A stretch of DNA of 63,180 nt. Source: a virus. This document shows, piece by piece, positions 52,337-60,368 of this stretch; position 1 is the stretch's first letter; each line of letters begins with the position of its first letter. The position numbers were made by a program, and so were the translations under genes. Below the pieces are notes generated by a model. The model saw nothing but the letters and a program-made list of their open reading frames with translations. It was not told the DNA's origin and searched no databases. The stretch lies in the IMG/VR virus record IMGVR_UViG_3300025645_000071, positions 1 to 63,180 of that record; one strand, given 5' to 3'.

Positions 52337-52538
52337 ATTCTTTTGAGATTTCTTTAATTAGATCTAATTCTGTATTTACCCAAACTCTAAAGTCCTTTAT
52401 ATTACTCATTACATCTTCAATCTCAGTAAGAACATCTTCACCATCTTCACTATAAAGGCTTTCATGCAACGTACTTGTTGCGTGGTGAATTCTTTCACAT
52501 GCCTCCATATAAAAAATGCTTGCTTCTTTTTTAGTCAT
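52311..52538 (-). CDS. Hypothetical helical acidic protein, 75 aa
   Basis: Almost all helix, acidic in the middle (LYSEDGEDVLTEIEDVM), no known family. It overlaps both neighbours in the leftward replication operon. Confidence 0.55.
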   Translation of the reverse strand: MTKKEASIFYMEACERIHHATSTLHESLYSEDGEDVLTEIEDVMSNIKDFRVWVNTELDLIKEISKEYDHDQQPF

Positions 52539-52983
52539 CTTTCATAGATTTTTTTATCTCGTCAATGGCTTGATTTACTTGCAATTTATTTTTAGCTAAG
52601 TAAACATCACAATCCATTTTGTTATCCATGATGTGTTTTAGAAACAACTTCCAACGCATTGGAAAATCGTGATGCGATGGTAAATATCCTTTAGTCTCTA
52701 TAATCCAAGTAGAATCCTTACAAACAAAGTCTGGTGTATATCGTATAGGCTGCTGTATGCTATTTGACCTATCAGACATGTCTTTTCTTTTACTTGTCAT
52801 CTTGAAATACTTATGTTCAAACCTAAAAGATTCTACTAAAGTAAATTGTTCTTTCTCATAATCAAAAGGTATTCCGTGTTCACTTAATTGATCAGCACAA
52901 TACTTTTCTATTGATGATTGATACTTTCCAAGATGTTTTTTTTTAGATTTAGAAGTTCTTTTGTTTCTCTTCTTTCTCATCAT
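52531..52983 (-). CDS. PD-(D/E)XK endonuclease, 150 aa (resolvase-like)
   Basis: A Lys/Arg-rich start (KKRNKRTSKSKKKH), then SSIEKYCADQLSEHGIPFDYE with the first acidic residue, and RYTPDFVCKDSTWIIETKG with catalytic D and E-x-K. The layout resembles T7 endonuclease I/DUF1064 proteins that cut branched DNA. Role in resolving replication or recombination intermediates before packaging is inferred. Confidence 0.7.
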   Translation of the reverse strand: MMRKKRNKRTSKSKKKHLGKYQSSIEKYCADQLSEHGIPFDYEKEQFTLVESFRFEHKYFKMTSKRKDMSDRSNSIQQPIRYTPDFVCKDSTWIIETKGYLPSHHDFPMRWKLFLKHIMDNKMDCDVYLAKNKLQVNQAIDEIKKSMKDD

Positions 52984-53003
52984 GAGGTAAAGTTACTCCA
53001 TAA

Positions 53004-54812
53004 TTAATTGTTAGACGATAAAATGTTAGAAAAATTTATTGCTTCTTGTTTATCTGATTGAAAATGAATAGATTTAAATAAAGGTTTTTTCTTAAGCCAT
53101 GATATAAAACCCGTTTGTGATGAGTTCATAACTATCCTAAATGGATCTTCTATAGGTGTTGGATAACCTCCAGTTTCTGTTTCTCTGACTTTTCTTACAT
53201 GTAACTCGCTGAGTTTCCTTATGTTATGGTCTGGAGATTGAACCTTTCGATGAATAGTAAGGAAGCAATCAGCTCTGTTTACGAACTTTCCGCCGCCTTC
53301 TGTATCCTCAGCGTATGGTGCTACAGGTAATCCGTCAGGACCCTTACGTCTTTGCGCTTCCGTAAAAGCATGAGTGTTTAACCACACAGCAATATTTTGT
53401 GCTTTTGAAAATGTAAGAAACGAACTAGCCGACTCATAATGATAGTCATGTACACCTATGTTACTGCCTTTCATATCAAGCTTTAAACTGTTGTATGGAT
53501 CTATAAACACACCATCTACTGGTTGTTGCTTTAAAATCTTTTCCATAAACAGAATGATATCTGAATAGCTGTAAACTTGATTGTTATTGATGATAGTGAA
53601 GTGTTCTTTCACCCACTCATATGCAGCTTTTCTTTCATAGAAGCTCATGTCAGAAACCTTTCTGTCTGACGCAAACTGCATTAACTGCATTTTAATAGAC
53701 GCTGTTCTATTCTCTGATGAATAAAGTATCCACTTCCATTTATGTTGAATAACAGAGTTTACAATTAAGTATAACGCTGATGTAGTTTTACCTACATTAC
53801 TGTGTCCGTTAATAATAACAAATTCCTTTTTATATCTGAAGTGCTCATCAAGATTGTCATCTCCAGTTTTTAATCCAATCTCAATCTTACCCTGAGAGAA
53901 ATCATCTATCCACCTAAAGTCCTCATCGTCAGAAGATATGAAAGACATATCTCCATCATTGATAAGCAGGTTTCGTTCTGCTGATTGCTCATTATCTATT
54001 AAGGCTTTGATAGGCATTTGTTTACCCTTCTCAATACCATCGATAACGGTTATTTTTGCGTGTTCCAAAGAGTCAACATCCCTCTTCTCTATCTCTCTCA
54101 TAAGGACTCTAATAACCTCGTCCTGTTCCATACGCCCAGCAGATATATATCCACCACAAAGTATAGCAGCTTTGTTTAAATTCACCCACTTCTCACCGTC
54201 TTGAGCGTTACGTATCATACGTGCGGCCAAGTTTAACTTCATGTAATCCGTGTAAGAGTAAGCTTCGTTATCAGGAGTTTGTTTTTCCGCAAACTCAGAA
54301 GTAAAAGCCCCAAACTTTTTAGAGTTATCTTTAACAATGATGTCAGGATCAAATGATTCAAAGCAAGCTCTTGACTCATTAATACCAGACTCATCTACCT
54401 CTAAGCAATACCGCTTATTGAAGTATGTGCACAAAGCTCTAAAGTGATCTCGATGTCTCTCAGGATTAGTTACTTTAACTAAGGCTTTAATTCCATCACC
54501 GCTAGGCGAAACCCAGCATGAGTGAATATAATCGTCAGTAGCTAATGATTTCTTTACCTCACTAACATTAACGTGGTCAAAGTCAAGTATGATAAATCCT
54601 GAGTGCTCAAACAAAGCATCATCAGCCCTAGACGAAAACTCCCCACTGAAACAAACAATGGGGAGCTCTTTCTTTTTAGGTTTTTCTCCAGCCCTAATCT
54701 TCGCTATAAGTGACTCGGACTTTCCCTCCTGTATACGTCGAAGCGCTGTGGGTATCGTTATGTGATGTGGACTCTTCGTGTCCTTTATGCTCTGGAAGAT
54801 TGTTACTTTCAT
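53004..54812 (-). CDS. Primase-helicase: VirE-N primase domain plus RecA-type ATPase, 602 aa
   Basis: Residues 1-160 resemble the VirE N-terminal/BT4734 primase-polymerase-like domain (MKVTIFQSIKDT, FSGEFSSRADDALFEHSGFI, ILDFDHVN, WVSPSGDGIKALVKV). Residues about 334-580 are a DnaB/RecA-type ATPase with Walker A GHSNVGKTT (about 336-344) and Walker B VFIDPYN (about 434-440). It would unwind and prime phage DNA. The ATG at 54812 gives the standard family start even though it overlaps the upstream gene by 119 bases. No DNA polymerase is seen nearby. Confidence 0.8.
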   Translation of the reverse strand: MKVTIFQSIKDTKSPHHITIPTALRRIQEGKSESLIAKIRAGEKPKKKELPIVCFSGEFSSRADDALFEHSGFIILDFDHVNVSEVKKSLATDDYIHSCWVSPSGDGIKALVKVTNPERHRDHFRALCTYFNKRYCLEVDESGINESRACFESFDPDIIVKDNSKKFGAFTSEFAEKQTPDNEAYSYTDYMKLNLAARMIRNAQDGEKWVNLNKAAILCGGYISAGRMEQDEVIRVLMREIEKRDVDSLEHAKITVIDGIEKGKQMPIKALIDNEQSAERNLLINDGDMSFISSDDEDFRWIDDFSQGKIEIGLKTGDDNLDEHFRYKKEFVIINGHSNVGKTTSALYLIVNSVIQHKWKWILYSSENRTASIKMQLMQFASDRKVSDMSFYERKAAYEWVKEHFTIINNNQVYSYSDIILFMEKILKQQPVDGVFIDPYNSLKLDMKGSNIGVHDYHYESASSFLTFSKAQNIAVWLNTHAFTEAQRRKGPDGLPVAPYAEDTEGGGKFVNRADCFLTIHRKVQSPDHNIRKLSELHVRKVRETETGGYPTPIEDPFRIVMNSSQTGFISWLKKKPLFKSIHFQSDKQEAINFSNILSSNN

Positions 54813-55065
54813 TGTCTAATGCAATCATTAAAAGTATAAGATATCCAGCCAGATCCATAACGGTATCTTCTGTTTCTCCATGTACTCCTACGTTTTTTAT
54901 TCTATTTAATTTATCGTCTATCCTAGCTTTAAGAGCTTCTATTCTATCTAAACGAGAGAATATACCTCCAGGTTGTAATGCACTATTACCGTAAGCAGAG
55001 TTTTTGTTTAAAAGCAATTCTTTAATCTCGTCACTTTTTTCTATTATACTGGCTCTTATGTTCAT
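54694..55065 (-). CDS. Nmad1/DUF1599-like protein, 123 aa
   Basis: LLLNKNSAYGNSALQPGG, then FSRLDRIEALKARIDDKLNR and ETEDTVMDLAGYLILLMIA follow the DUF1599 (nucleotide modification-associated domain 1) pattern: N-x-x-YG, D-K-L-x-R and E-x-DTV-DLAGY. It may act in nucleotide metabolism or base modification. The last 35 residues are low complexity and overlap the primase start. Confidence 0.65.
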   Translation of the reverse strand: MNIRASIIEKSDEIKELLLNKNSAYGNSALQPGGIFSRLDRIEALKARIDDKLNRIKNVGVHGETEDTVMDLAGYLILLMIALDNESNNLPEHKGHEESTSHNDTHSASTYTGGKVRVTYSED

Positions 55066-55297
55066 CTAATGTTAAATTTGAGTGTGATAACTCCACACTA
55101 TCTAATATCTCACGTATGATAACCTCTTTGTTTTTAGACTTAGCGGTATAGTAAGTCCTACGTAATCGTGACATTACTTTTTCATCATAACGCATGATAT
55201 CAGATGGCGTGTCGTATATAGTGACAATCCACTCACAGCGCTCATGTATCTCCTTCCGTTTCTTGAAGGCTACACGAACCTGTGAGTGTTTTATCAT
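55031..55297 (-). CDS. Hypothetical basic protein, 88 aa
   Basis: The ATG at 55297 (MIKHSQVRVAFKKRKEIHER) was chosen, 7 bases after the SSB-like stop. The longer open frame would overlap that gene for 180 bases. Arg/Lys-rich, mainly helical, no known family. It overlaps the DUF1599-like gene by 35 bases. Confidence 0.55.
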   Translation of the reverse strand: MIKHSQVRVAFKKRKEIHERCEWIVTIYDTPSDIMRYDEKVMSRLRRTYYTAKSKNKEVIIREILDSVELSHSNLTLDEHKSQYNRKK

Positions 55298-55304
55298 AGG
55301 CCTC

Positions 55305-55607
55305 TTAGAATGGCATTCCATCAGATACAGCCTCAGTTGCGGCCTGCTTTTCAGCACGCTTTTCTTTAGCTGCCTCACTGTTTGGATCATACACGGTTGT
55401 GTAAGGTTTACCATTTTTAGATATAGCTGTTTTGCAGAAGACGTTACCGCCGTCACCATTCGCTTGAACAGGTGTTGCGTATTTGTCAATCATCTCCTGC
55501 AGTTCAGTGACTTTATATTTCACTGTTACACCTGCAAACTTACCATCGTAAAAACGTGGCTCTTCTGTGTACCCTACGAGTACGGAATCATACTTAGTAT
55601 CACTCAT
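55305..55607 (-). CDS. SSB-like protein, 100 aa
   Basis: A compact beta-rich start (YDSVLVGYTEEPRFYDGKFA, then VTVKYKVTEL) and GGNVFCKTAISKNGKPYTTVY, then a charged tail ending SDGMPF, like the acidic/hydrophobic PF tip of SSB proteins. The OB fold is inferred. It lies between nuclease and primase genes, as expected for an ssDNA binder. Confidence 0.5.
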   Translation of the reverse strand: MSDTKYDSVLVGYTEEPRFYDGKFAGVTVKYKVTELQEMIDKYATPVQANGDGGNVFCKTAISKNGKPYTTVYDPNSEAAKEKRAEKQAATEAVSDGMPF

Positions 55608-55660
55608 TATTAAAATAATTTATAAATTATATTGAAAGCAAACTATTTGCTTTTACAACC

Positions 55661-56443
55661 TTATGCATCGAAAACAGCGTAATGTGTTTCCGTTTTATGT
55701 CCATTAGCTAACCACTCTTTTATATTGGTGAGCGCTTCATGGAATTTCATTTCACCCCTTAACATTGTTTCTTCAGTGCACCTTACTAAGGCGGGGTAGT
55801 ATGGGTATGCCTTTTCTTGCACAACCCAATAGTAGTTATCTATGCCAAATACAGTTGAGTATATGTATGCTTGAATATCATACGACCAACTATTAACATC
55901 GTATTTAAATTTATTTACGCTTCTAGCGCTCTTACTATCTGTTATAAATCCGTCACCAAGACAATCAAGGAATCCTTTTAAAGGGACACCATTGATATCT
56001 TCATTAAACTCAACTTGGTATTGCCCTTTAAGATATGTGTCTCTCAATCCACAAGCATCTAATCTTTCGATCATTTCATTGGCTTGTTTCCAATCATCTT
56101 CAGAACATAGTTCCTTACCAATAGCCTCAGCTTCCTGTTGCATATCAGACTTTATACTTTTGTACTCTGCCGTCATAGCAGGCCTTTTAGAGTCTTGCGT
56201 TTTCTGAGAGCATGACGCTAAGATCTGATCTGCATCAATAACTGTATACGTTTCAATAGCTTTCTCTCTTTCGAAAAGGAGCATGTCGTACAGTGTACCA
56301 AACGTTAAAGCATCAGACTGCTTTCTTAATTGCCCTCTCATATACATCTCCCAGAGACGCATGTCTCCAAGAGCGTATTTAATAGAGGAGTAGGATAGAT
56401 GTTCTTTCCCTACTGCTTCTTTGAGTTGTTGTCTTAAAGTCAT
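55661..56443 (-). CDS. RecE/YqaJ-like PD-(D/E)XK exonuclease, 260 aa
   Basis: N-terminal HLSYSSIKYALGDMRLWEMY and FGTLYDMLLFERE follow the phage RecE/DUF3799 layout. NGVPLKGFLDCLGDGFITDSKSAR carries the catalytic D, D-x-K core, and YDIQAYIYSTVFG the following Q-x-x-x-Y motif. It likely makes 3' overhangs for the annealing-like protein two genes upstream. Confidence 0.75.
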   Translation of the reverse strand: MTLRQQLKEAVGKEHLSYSSIKYALGDMRLWEMYMRGQLRKQSDALTFGTLYDMLLFEREKAIETYTVIDADQILASCSQKTQDSKRPAMTAEYKSIKSDMQQEAEAIGKELCSEDDWKQANEMIERLDACGLRDTYLKGQYQVEFNEDINGVPLKGFLDCLGDGFITDSKSARSVNKFKYDVNSWSYDIQAYIYSTVFGIDNYYWVVQEKAYPYYPALVRCTEETMLRGEMKFHEALTNIKEWLANGHKTETHYAVFDA

Positions 56444-56697
56444 TGTTGCATTAGTTTATATCCAATAGATTTTATTGTTTGATCAATACGGTCCATTTCA
56501 ATTTTACTTGTTTTTATTTTGCTGTCATTACGAATGTTATCCCATTCTGTTGATCTGTATGAAATTAAAGGAATTATTTCTAAAGCCTCGCAATACATAT
56601 GATTTCTAACAAACTTATCATATTGGCGAGATAATTCTGTACGAGTTATTTTACCCTCGTTAAATTCCTCCAGCCATGCTTTAGTATTTTTATACAT
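56440..56697 (-). CDS. Hypothetical protein, 85 aa
   Basis: Helical and charged, starts YKNTKAWLEEFNEGKITRTE; no family recognised. Overlaps both recombination neighbours by 1-4 bases, so it probably works with them. Confidence 0.55.
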   Translation of the reverse strand: MYKNTKAWLEEFNEGKITRTELSRQYDKFVRNHMYCEALEIIPLISYRSTEWDNIRNDSKIKTSKIEMDRIDQTIKSIGYKLMQQ

Positions 56698-57215
56698 TAA
56701 ACGAACTTTTTTAGACCAGCCTTTTGCTTGTCTGTAAGATCGTTTCCGTATTTAGATACTACATTCTCGTATGCTTTTTTCTTATCTGTTGAAGACTTGA
56801 TATAACCTACTGCGCTGTCCATGATATTAGCCTTAGGCTTTGCTTTTCCAGTAGACTCTTGTTGGTGTATTGCATCTGCAACTTCACCAGCTGAAGCCAT
56901 AGAATCGTCTACACCTATACCCATAACCGCTAATGCTCTACCAATAGCTGATGTCTCACAGTTTTCTATGTAAGAAGTCTTATTGATATTGCCATTCGCT
57001 TGGATCTCATGAGCATGGCCAGTAGATATAACTCTTTGTGATGTGTCTGCAACCGTTGCTTTACATACACAATGCTCTGAATCTAGCACCGTGAACTCTG
57101 TTGCAATGGTCCAATTTTCATACTTCTTTTCTTGGCGGAAGTATTTAACCCTTTCTTTTACCTCGACATATTGTTTGCCTCGGATGTTTACTGTTTTGAA
57201 CTTGTATGTTCCCAT
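56697..57215 (-). CDS. Single-strand annealing-like recombination protein, 172 aa
   Basis: The core YVEVKERVKYFRQ, WTIATEFTVLDSEHCVCKAT, then TSYIENCETSAIGRALAVMG is typical of phage Rad52/ERF-type annealing proteins, especially the ENCETSAIGRALA helix. The C-terminal 55 residues are a Lys-rich tail. With the 55661 nuclease it forms a two-component recombination pair. Exact superfamily not certain. Confidence 0.65.
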   Translation of the reverse strand: MGTYKFKTVNIRGKQYVEVKERVKYFRQEKKYENWTIATEFTVLDSEHCVCKATVADTSQRVISTGHAHEIQANGNINKTSYIENCETSAIGRALAVMGIGVDDSMASAGEVADAIHQQESTGKAKPKANIMDSAVGYIKSSTDKKKAYENVVSKYGNDLTDKQKAGLKKFV

Positions 57216-57254
57216 AATAAATTAAATTTTGTGTGTAAAATTACGAATAATAGT

Positions 57255-57701
57255 TTAACATTCAACTGTTTTTTCTATAGTTTTTTTCCTATCTCTTAAT
57301 ATATTTATTTGCCTATTTATAAACTTAACTTGCATAGCGCTTGACTTAACCCACCCTTCAGTAACCATCTTAATCCCCACATTCTTAGTGTTTTCGTACA
57401 AAGTATTAAAGGTTTTGTTTAAGCCTAATTCTTTTATAGCGTTATCGTGTAAGCGTTTAATTTGAATCTTATTGTAATCATCAAAGTATTCAGCTATCGC
57501 TGTGTTTGTTTTTTTTCCATACCTAAACATATGCTCATTACAAAACAATATGTAAAGCATGAATGATATTTTTTTGTATTTAGAGTACAAGCTTTCGTCC
57601 CTCATTTCAAATGGTCTTCTAAGGAATATACTCATAAGAGCATTCATCTCTTTTTCTAGATCGTTAAAATCACGTATGGCTTTATCAGTAAGTATCTTCA
57701 T
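57255..57701 (-). CDS. Hypothetical helical protein, 148 aa
   Basis: Mostly helix with several aromatic and basic residues (MLYILFCNEHMFRYGKK); ends VEC. No function known. It overlaps the next gene upstream by 17 bases. Confidence 0.6.
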   Translation of the reverse strand: MKILTDKAIRDFNDLEKEMNALMSIFLRRPFEMRDESLYSKYKKISFMLYILFCNEHMFRYGKKTNTAIAEYFDDYNKIQIKRLHDNAIKELGLNKTFNTLYENTKNVGIKMVTEGWVKSSAMQVKFINRQINILRDRKKTIEKTVEC

Positions 57702-58071
57702 TGTATTGTATTTTAATAAATTCGTGTATTGAATAATATTTTGTCATTACGTTCATCATTTTTAATGAGGCTAATGCTATTTTCTTAGACTCCTTTAGTG
57801 TATCTACTCGGTCTTGATCAGATCCCAGTAGCTCATCTATAAGGAATTCACCAACTTGTTGAGAGTCAATTTCGTCTATCAACTCTTTTACAGAATCATC
57901 TAGCATTTCCGAAAACATTTTTGATATATCAATTGGATCCAACAGTACCCATTCGTCCAACCCATACGCTTCTATATCATGAACGCAAAGGTCAATAGCA
58001 CAATTTGTAGACTGATTGTTTATTAGCCGCATGCTATCTATAATCATTAAAGCTTCTTTTTCTGTAATCAA
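57685..58071 (-). CDS. Hypothetical helical acidic protein, 128 aa
   Basis: Acidic, all-helical composition (VKELIDEIDSQQVGEFLIDE). Not recognised. Chained by ATGA-type overlap with the 58068 gene. Confidence 0.6.
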   Translation of the reverse strand: MITEKEALMIIDSMRLINNQSTNCAIDLCVHDIEAYGLDEWVLLDPIDISKMFSEMLDDSVKELIDEIDSQQVGEFLIDELLGSDQDRVDTLKESKKIALASLKMMNVMTKYYSIHEFIKIQYNEDTY

Positions 58072-58253
58072 AACCCATAGTTTTTACATGACTCATAAAA
58101 ATCATTTAAGATGTCTAACCTTATACCTTGTTTGTATATGTTTGTTTCTGTAACGCCCTCATATTCTTTAACAAACGATTTAATTAAATGTATAGCATCA
58201 AGATGTTCAGGTTTTAATTGTCTAGACGGATATGTTATATGTTCTTTACTCAT
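58068..58253 (-). CDS. Hypothetical protein, 61 aa
   Basis: Helical, with HITYPSRQLKPEHLDAIHLI and FYESCKNYG near the end. No known family; it starts the short overlapping run down to 57255. Confidence 0.55.
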   Translation of the reverse strand: MSKEHITYPSRQLKPEHLDAIHLIKSFVKEYEGVTETNIYKQGIRLDILNDFYESCKNYGF

Positions 58254-58326
58254 CTTTATTGCATTGATATGTTAAATAAATAGCTGTTACTAAATAAAAC
58301 ATCGCTATTGGTATTAGTATATTCAT
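58246..58326 (-). CDS. Candidate 26-aa single-TM micropeptide
   Basis: Begins MNILIPIAMFYLVTAIYLTY, then a short QCNKDE tail: one transmembrane helix only. It starts 2 bases from the stop of 58328-58555 and overlaps the next start by 8 bases, so it fits the operon. Similar in shape to the 970-1053 peptide. Confidence 0.4.
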   Translation of the reverse strand: MNILIPIAMFYLVTAIYLTYQCNKDE

Positions 58327-58327
58327 G

Positions 58328-58555
58328 TTAATATGTTTGTTTAGTCCCATACCTAGGTGGGTTTTTAGCTGATTGTTTAGTTATATACTCAGTACGTTGC
58401 TTCTCAGCTGAACCCGACTGATTACGAAGGACTTGTATGCCTTCCTCAATAGCGTATACTCTAGCTCTAGTGTTAATGTCATCCATAATTTCGTAAAGAG
58501 ATTTGTTTGATTCTAAAAGAGTACGCAACTCTTTAACTCCTATTAGTCTTTTCAT
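58328..58555 (-). CDS. Hypothetical protein, 75 aa
   Basis: Helical first 45 residues (KRLIGVKELRTLLESNKSLY) and a polar, basic end (NPPRYGTKQTY). Unknown family. It lies directly downstream of the tRNA-like element. Confidence 0.55.
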   Translation of the reverse strand: MKRLIGVKELRTLLESNKSLYEIMDDINTRARVYAIEEGIQVLRNQSGSAEKQRTEYITKQSAKNPPRYGTKQTY

Positions 58556-58570
58556 ATTAAATTAATTAGT

Positions 58571-58664
58571 GTGAGTGGGGGAATCGAACCCCCTGCTAAA
58601 CCAAATCAAAAGCAGTCAGATCGGGTGGGTACATCACTCCCCAGCGGATCATCCAGACACTCAC
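58571..58664 (-). tRNA. tRNA-like element with atypical core
   Basis: On the minus strand GTGAGTG pairs with CACTCAC as an acceptor-like stem, next to a perfect T-arm with five G-C pairs and loop TTCGATT. The total is 94 nt without encoded CCA. The core is not a standard cloverleaf: one hairpin TGGG-CCCA (loop GAGTGATGTA) and a second CTGCT-AGCAG. One weak reading gives loop TTTTGAT, like glutamine UUG. It could be a degenerate tRNA, a long-arm tRNA or a tRNA mimic. Confidence 0.55.
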
Positions 58665-58669
58665 TATGT

Positions 58670-59278
58670 TTAATGCATAATCAATCCAACCTTGTTTGAA
58701 CGATTAAACCATTTTGTTGCCATAACATCAGACTCCATAGCGCAAACATAACCTGCACTATTTAAGGACTCCATGTTGTCAAATATTTTACAATGTCTAT
58801 CCTTAGAGTAATCAATTAAATCATCACGAGTACCACCTTCACTATATATGATATCGAAATTGCTCGGCATATCTTTATCAAGAAATAAAGGAATAGATTT
58901 TGTGTACGAATAGAACTTAACATCAGGTAAAGCCTTAGCTATAGCCACCCATTTGTTTATGTATTTTTTAGAGTAATAATCTCCCGAATCGTGAACTCTA
59001 AGCATATCAACTTTTTTCTTTTTAATCTCTGCTGTCATTTTATCTACAAATGAATCGCATTTTGTCGCTAAGTATCTGTGTTGAAATGCAGGTGATACGT
59101 TACTCCAAACATACGCACCTTTTTGAGCATAACAATATTTTGCACAAGCCCCAGCAAAAGGACAAGTTCTTTTACCTTCTGAATCTTCGAACGCAGGTAT
59201 CCCAAAATTAAATACTCTCCGTCCAATAATCTTACTAGTCTTTTTTAGCTTAGTGTTTTGTGTTATTAAATGTGGCAT
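58670..59278 (-). CDS. GP88-like protein, 202 aa
   Basis: CPFAGACAKYCYAQKG near residue 38 gives a C-x6-C-x3-C-type cluster. It is followed by RVHDSGDYYSKKYINKW and VKFYSYTKSIPLF, a sequence order like the phage Gene product 88 family. The clustered Cys could bind iron-sulfur or zinc. Function of the family is not known to me. Its leader lies just after IR4. Confidence 0.65.
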   Translation of the reverse strand: MPHLITQNTKLKKTSKIIGRRVFNFGIPAFEDSEGKRTCPFAGACAKYCYAQKGAYVWSNVSPAFQHRYLATKCDSFVDKMTAEIKKKKVDMLRVHDSGDYYSKKYINKWVAIAKALPDVKFYSYTKSIPLFLDKDMPSNFDIIYSEGGTRDDLIDYSKDRHCKIFDNMESLNSAGYVCAMESDVMATKWFNRSNKVGLIMH

Positions 59279-59295
59279 TGATTTTCCCTTTAGAT

Positions 59296-59345
59296 GTAGT
59301 GTATTATATATAATTCATACTGAATTATTATATATAATACACTAC
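59296..59345. repeat. Asymmetric AT-rich inverted repeat IR4
   Basis: Arms 59296-59317 and 59321-59345 (GTAGTGTATTATATATA... with centre ATTCA-TAC-TGAAT) are complementary except for an extra TAT in the right arm. The centre is identical to that of IR5. It lies about 18 bases upstream of the ATG at 59278. Base pairs at its right edge are part of the upstream gene's stop. Confidence 0.8.
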
Positions 59346-59479
59346 AATAACCAGTCTTTTTCTTCGTTCATGTCGTTCCAGTATCCACCAGCACAATCTT
59401 TAGAGCAGAACTGCCCTTCTTTTTCTACTCGCTCACTAGCGCAGTAATCGCAGTAGTGTTCTTCGTCTTCATTCTCCAT
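59342..59479 (-). CDS. Small zinc-knuckle protein, 45 aa
   Basis: ATG at 59479. HYCDYCASE and QFCSKDCAGGYW form a C-x2-C...C-x3-C treble-clef-like metal site. It is chained by 11-base overlap with the 59469 gene and ends inside IR4. Confidence 0.55.
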   Translation of the reverse strand: MENEDEEHYCDYCASERVEKEGQFCSKDCAGGYWNDMNEEKDWLL

Positions 59480-59639
59480 CTTTACTTTCTTTTAATTTAT
59501 TAATTTCTATTTGTAAATTCTCAGCCATTATACGCCACTGCATAGCCGCTTTGAGTAAGCTAGTTTTGGTGTTGGCTTTGAGGGCTGACTTAACTTGATC
59601 TTTTGTCCACCCATCTAGTGGGTTAAATTCTTTTTCCAT
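59469..59639 (-). CDS. Hypothetical helical protein, 56 aa
   Basis: ATG at 59639, MEKEFNPLDGWTKDQVKSAL followed by a long helix with a leucine-rich heptad end. It starts 2 bases from the upstream stop and belongs to the chain of tiny early genes. Function unknown. Confidence 0.55.
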   Translation of the reverse strand: MEKEFNPLDGWTKDQVKSALKANTKTSLLKAAMQWRIMAENLQIEINKLKESKDGE

Positions 59640-59640
59640 G

Positions 59641-59895
59641 TTAGCAGTATAATGATGTTGGTATATTCTCCTGTAATTCTCGTATCTTCTCGATGTGCTT
59701 GAACCATGTGTTTGTAGTCTCCGCTTCCTCCACCATGTTTTTCCAATCCTCCTCGTTCATACATTCGTGTATGGACTCTTCTAATCCTTGTAGTTGGTAC
59801 AGCATCTCGTCGTTGTAGTCATACCCTCCGTATTCGTGGAAGATATCATAACATTGACCGCTGAGTTTGTTTACTCTTTCTTTGTGTATATTCAT
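59641..59895 (-). CDS. Hypothetical early protein, 84 aa
   Basis: Acidic, helical, with YDIFHEYGGYDYNDEMLYQL and WFKHIEKIRELQEN. Not recognised; resembles acidic early proteins of flavophages in composition. Confidence 0.6.
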   Translation of the reverse strand: MNIHKERVNKLSGQCYDIFHEYGGYDYNDEMLYQLQGLEESIHECMNEEDWKNMVEEAETTNTWFKHIEKIRELQENIPTSLYC

Positions 59896-59943
59896 GTTTA
59901 GTTATGCTATTAGGTGAGTTGATTCACTTATTGTATTCTTTAA

Positions 59944-60081
59944 TTATATACAGTCCATACATTCATTTATATCTTTATCCTCATTGAATGCGACCCTGTC
60001 TGTGCGATCACCACATGAATCACAGGTATACTTGCTTAAGTATACTAAACGATCAACTTCGTTGTATTCGTTATCGTTCAT
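59944..60081 (-). CDS. Small zinc-ribbon protein, 45 aa
   Basis: ATG at 60081. TCDSCGDR and ECMDCI give two Cys pairs separated by 22 residues, a minimal zinc ribbon. It overlaps the previous gene's end by 11 bases. Possible DNA- or RNA-polymerase-binding factor by analogy with other phage micro-ribbons; not shown. Confidence 0.55.
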   Translation of the reverse strand: MNDNEYNEVDRLVYLSKYTCDSCGDRTDRVAFNEDKDINECMDCI

Positions 60082-60214
60082 CGTTCATTAGTTTACACAT
60101 GTTACGTCTTAGTCTACCTACTTTGAGCTCATACATATTTACTCTTGCTGAATAAGCAAGTATGGTTTCTTGTAGATGTTTGTTCTTTTCTGTTAGTTTT
60201 TCTATATCAGTCAT
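60071..60214 (-). CDS. Small coiled-coil protein, 47 aa
   Basis: ATG at 60214, MTDIEKLTEKNKHLQETILA then a basic second half. The heptad pattern suggests a dimerising helix. It overlaps the neighbour upstream by 8 bases. Confidence 0.5.
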   Translation of the reverse strand: MTDIEKLTEKNKHLQETILAYSARVNMYELKVGRLRRNMCKLMNDER

Positions 60215-60368
60215 GCTTTCTTATTTGATTTAATTGTCTGCCTATATCGAGTATGTTCTCACCCTCTGCCATACCTAAGTTATAGTGTTGCCTCCATGCA
60301 TCGCATGAAAGGAAGTTGTTGAACCAATCAAGGTACATAGCTTCTATCTGTGTGTTAGTGTAGTTCAT
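60207..60368 (-). CDS. Hypothetical early protein, 53 aa
   Basis: ATG at 60368. Trp/Tyr/Asn-rich (YLDWFNNFLSCDAWRQHYNL), polar end. It is linked by ATGA overlap to the 60365 gene. Unknown function. Confidence 0.5.
   Translation of the reverse strand: MNYTNTQIEAMYLDWFNNFLSCDAWRQHYNLGMAEGENILDIGRQLNQIRKHD

Noticed and set aside
53938-54204. Rightward frame opposite the primase-helicase
   Set aside because: Antisense to a well-supported gene, with no promoter or family features.
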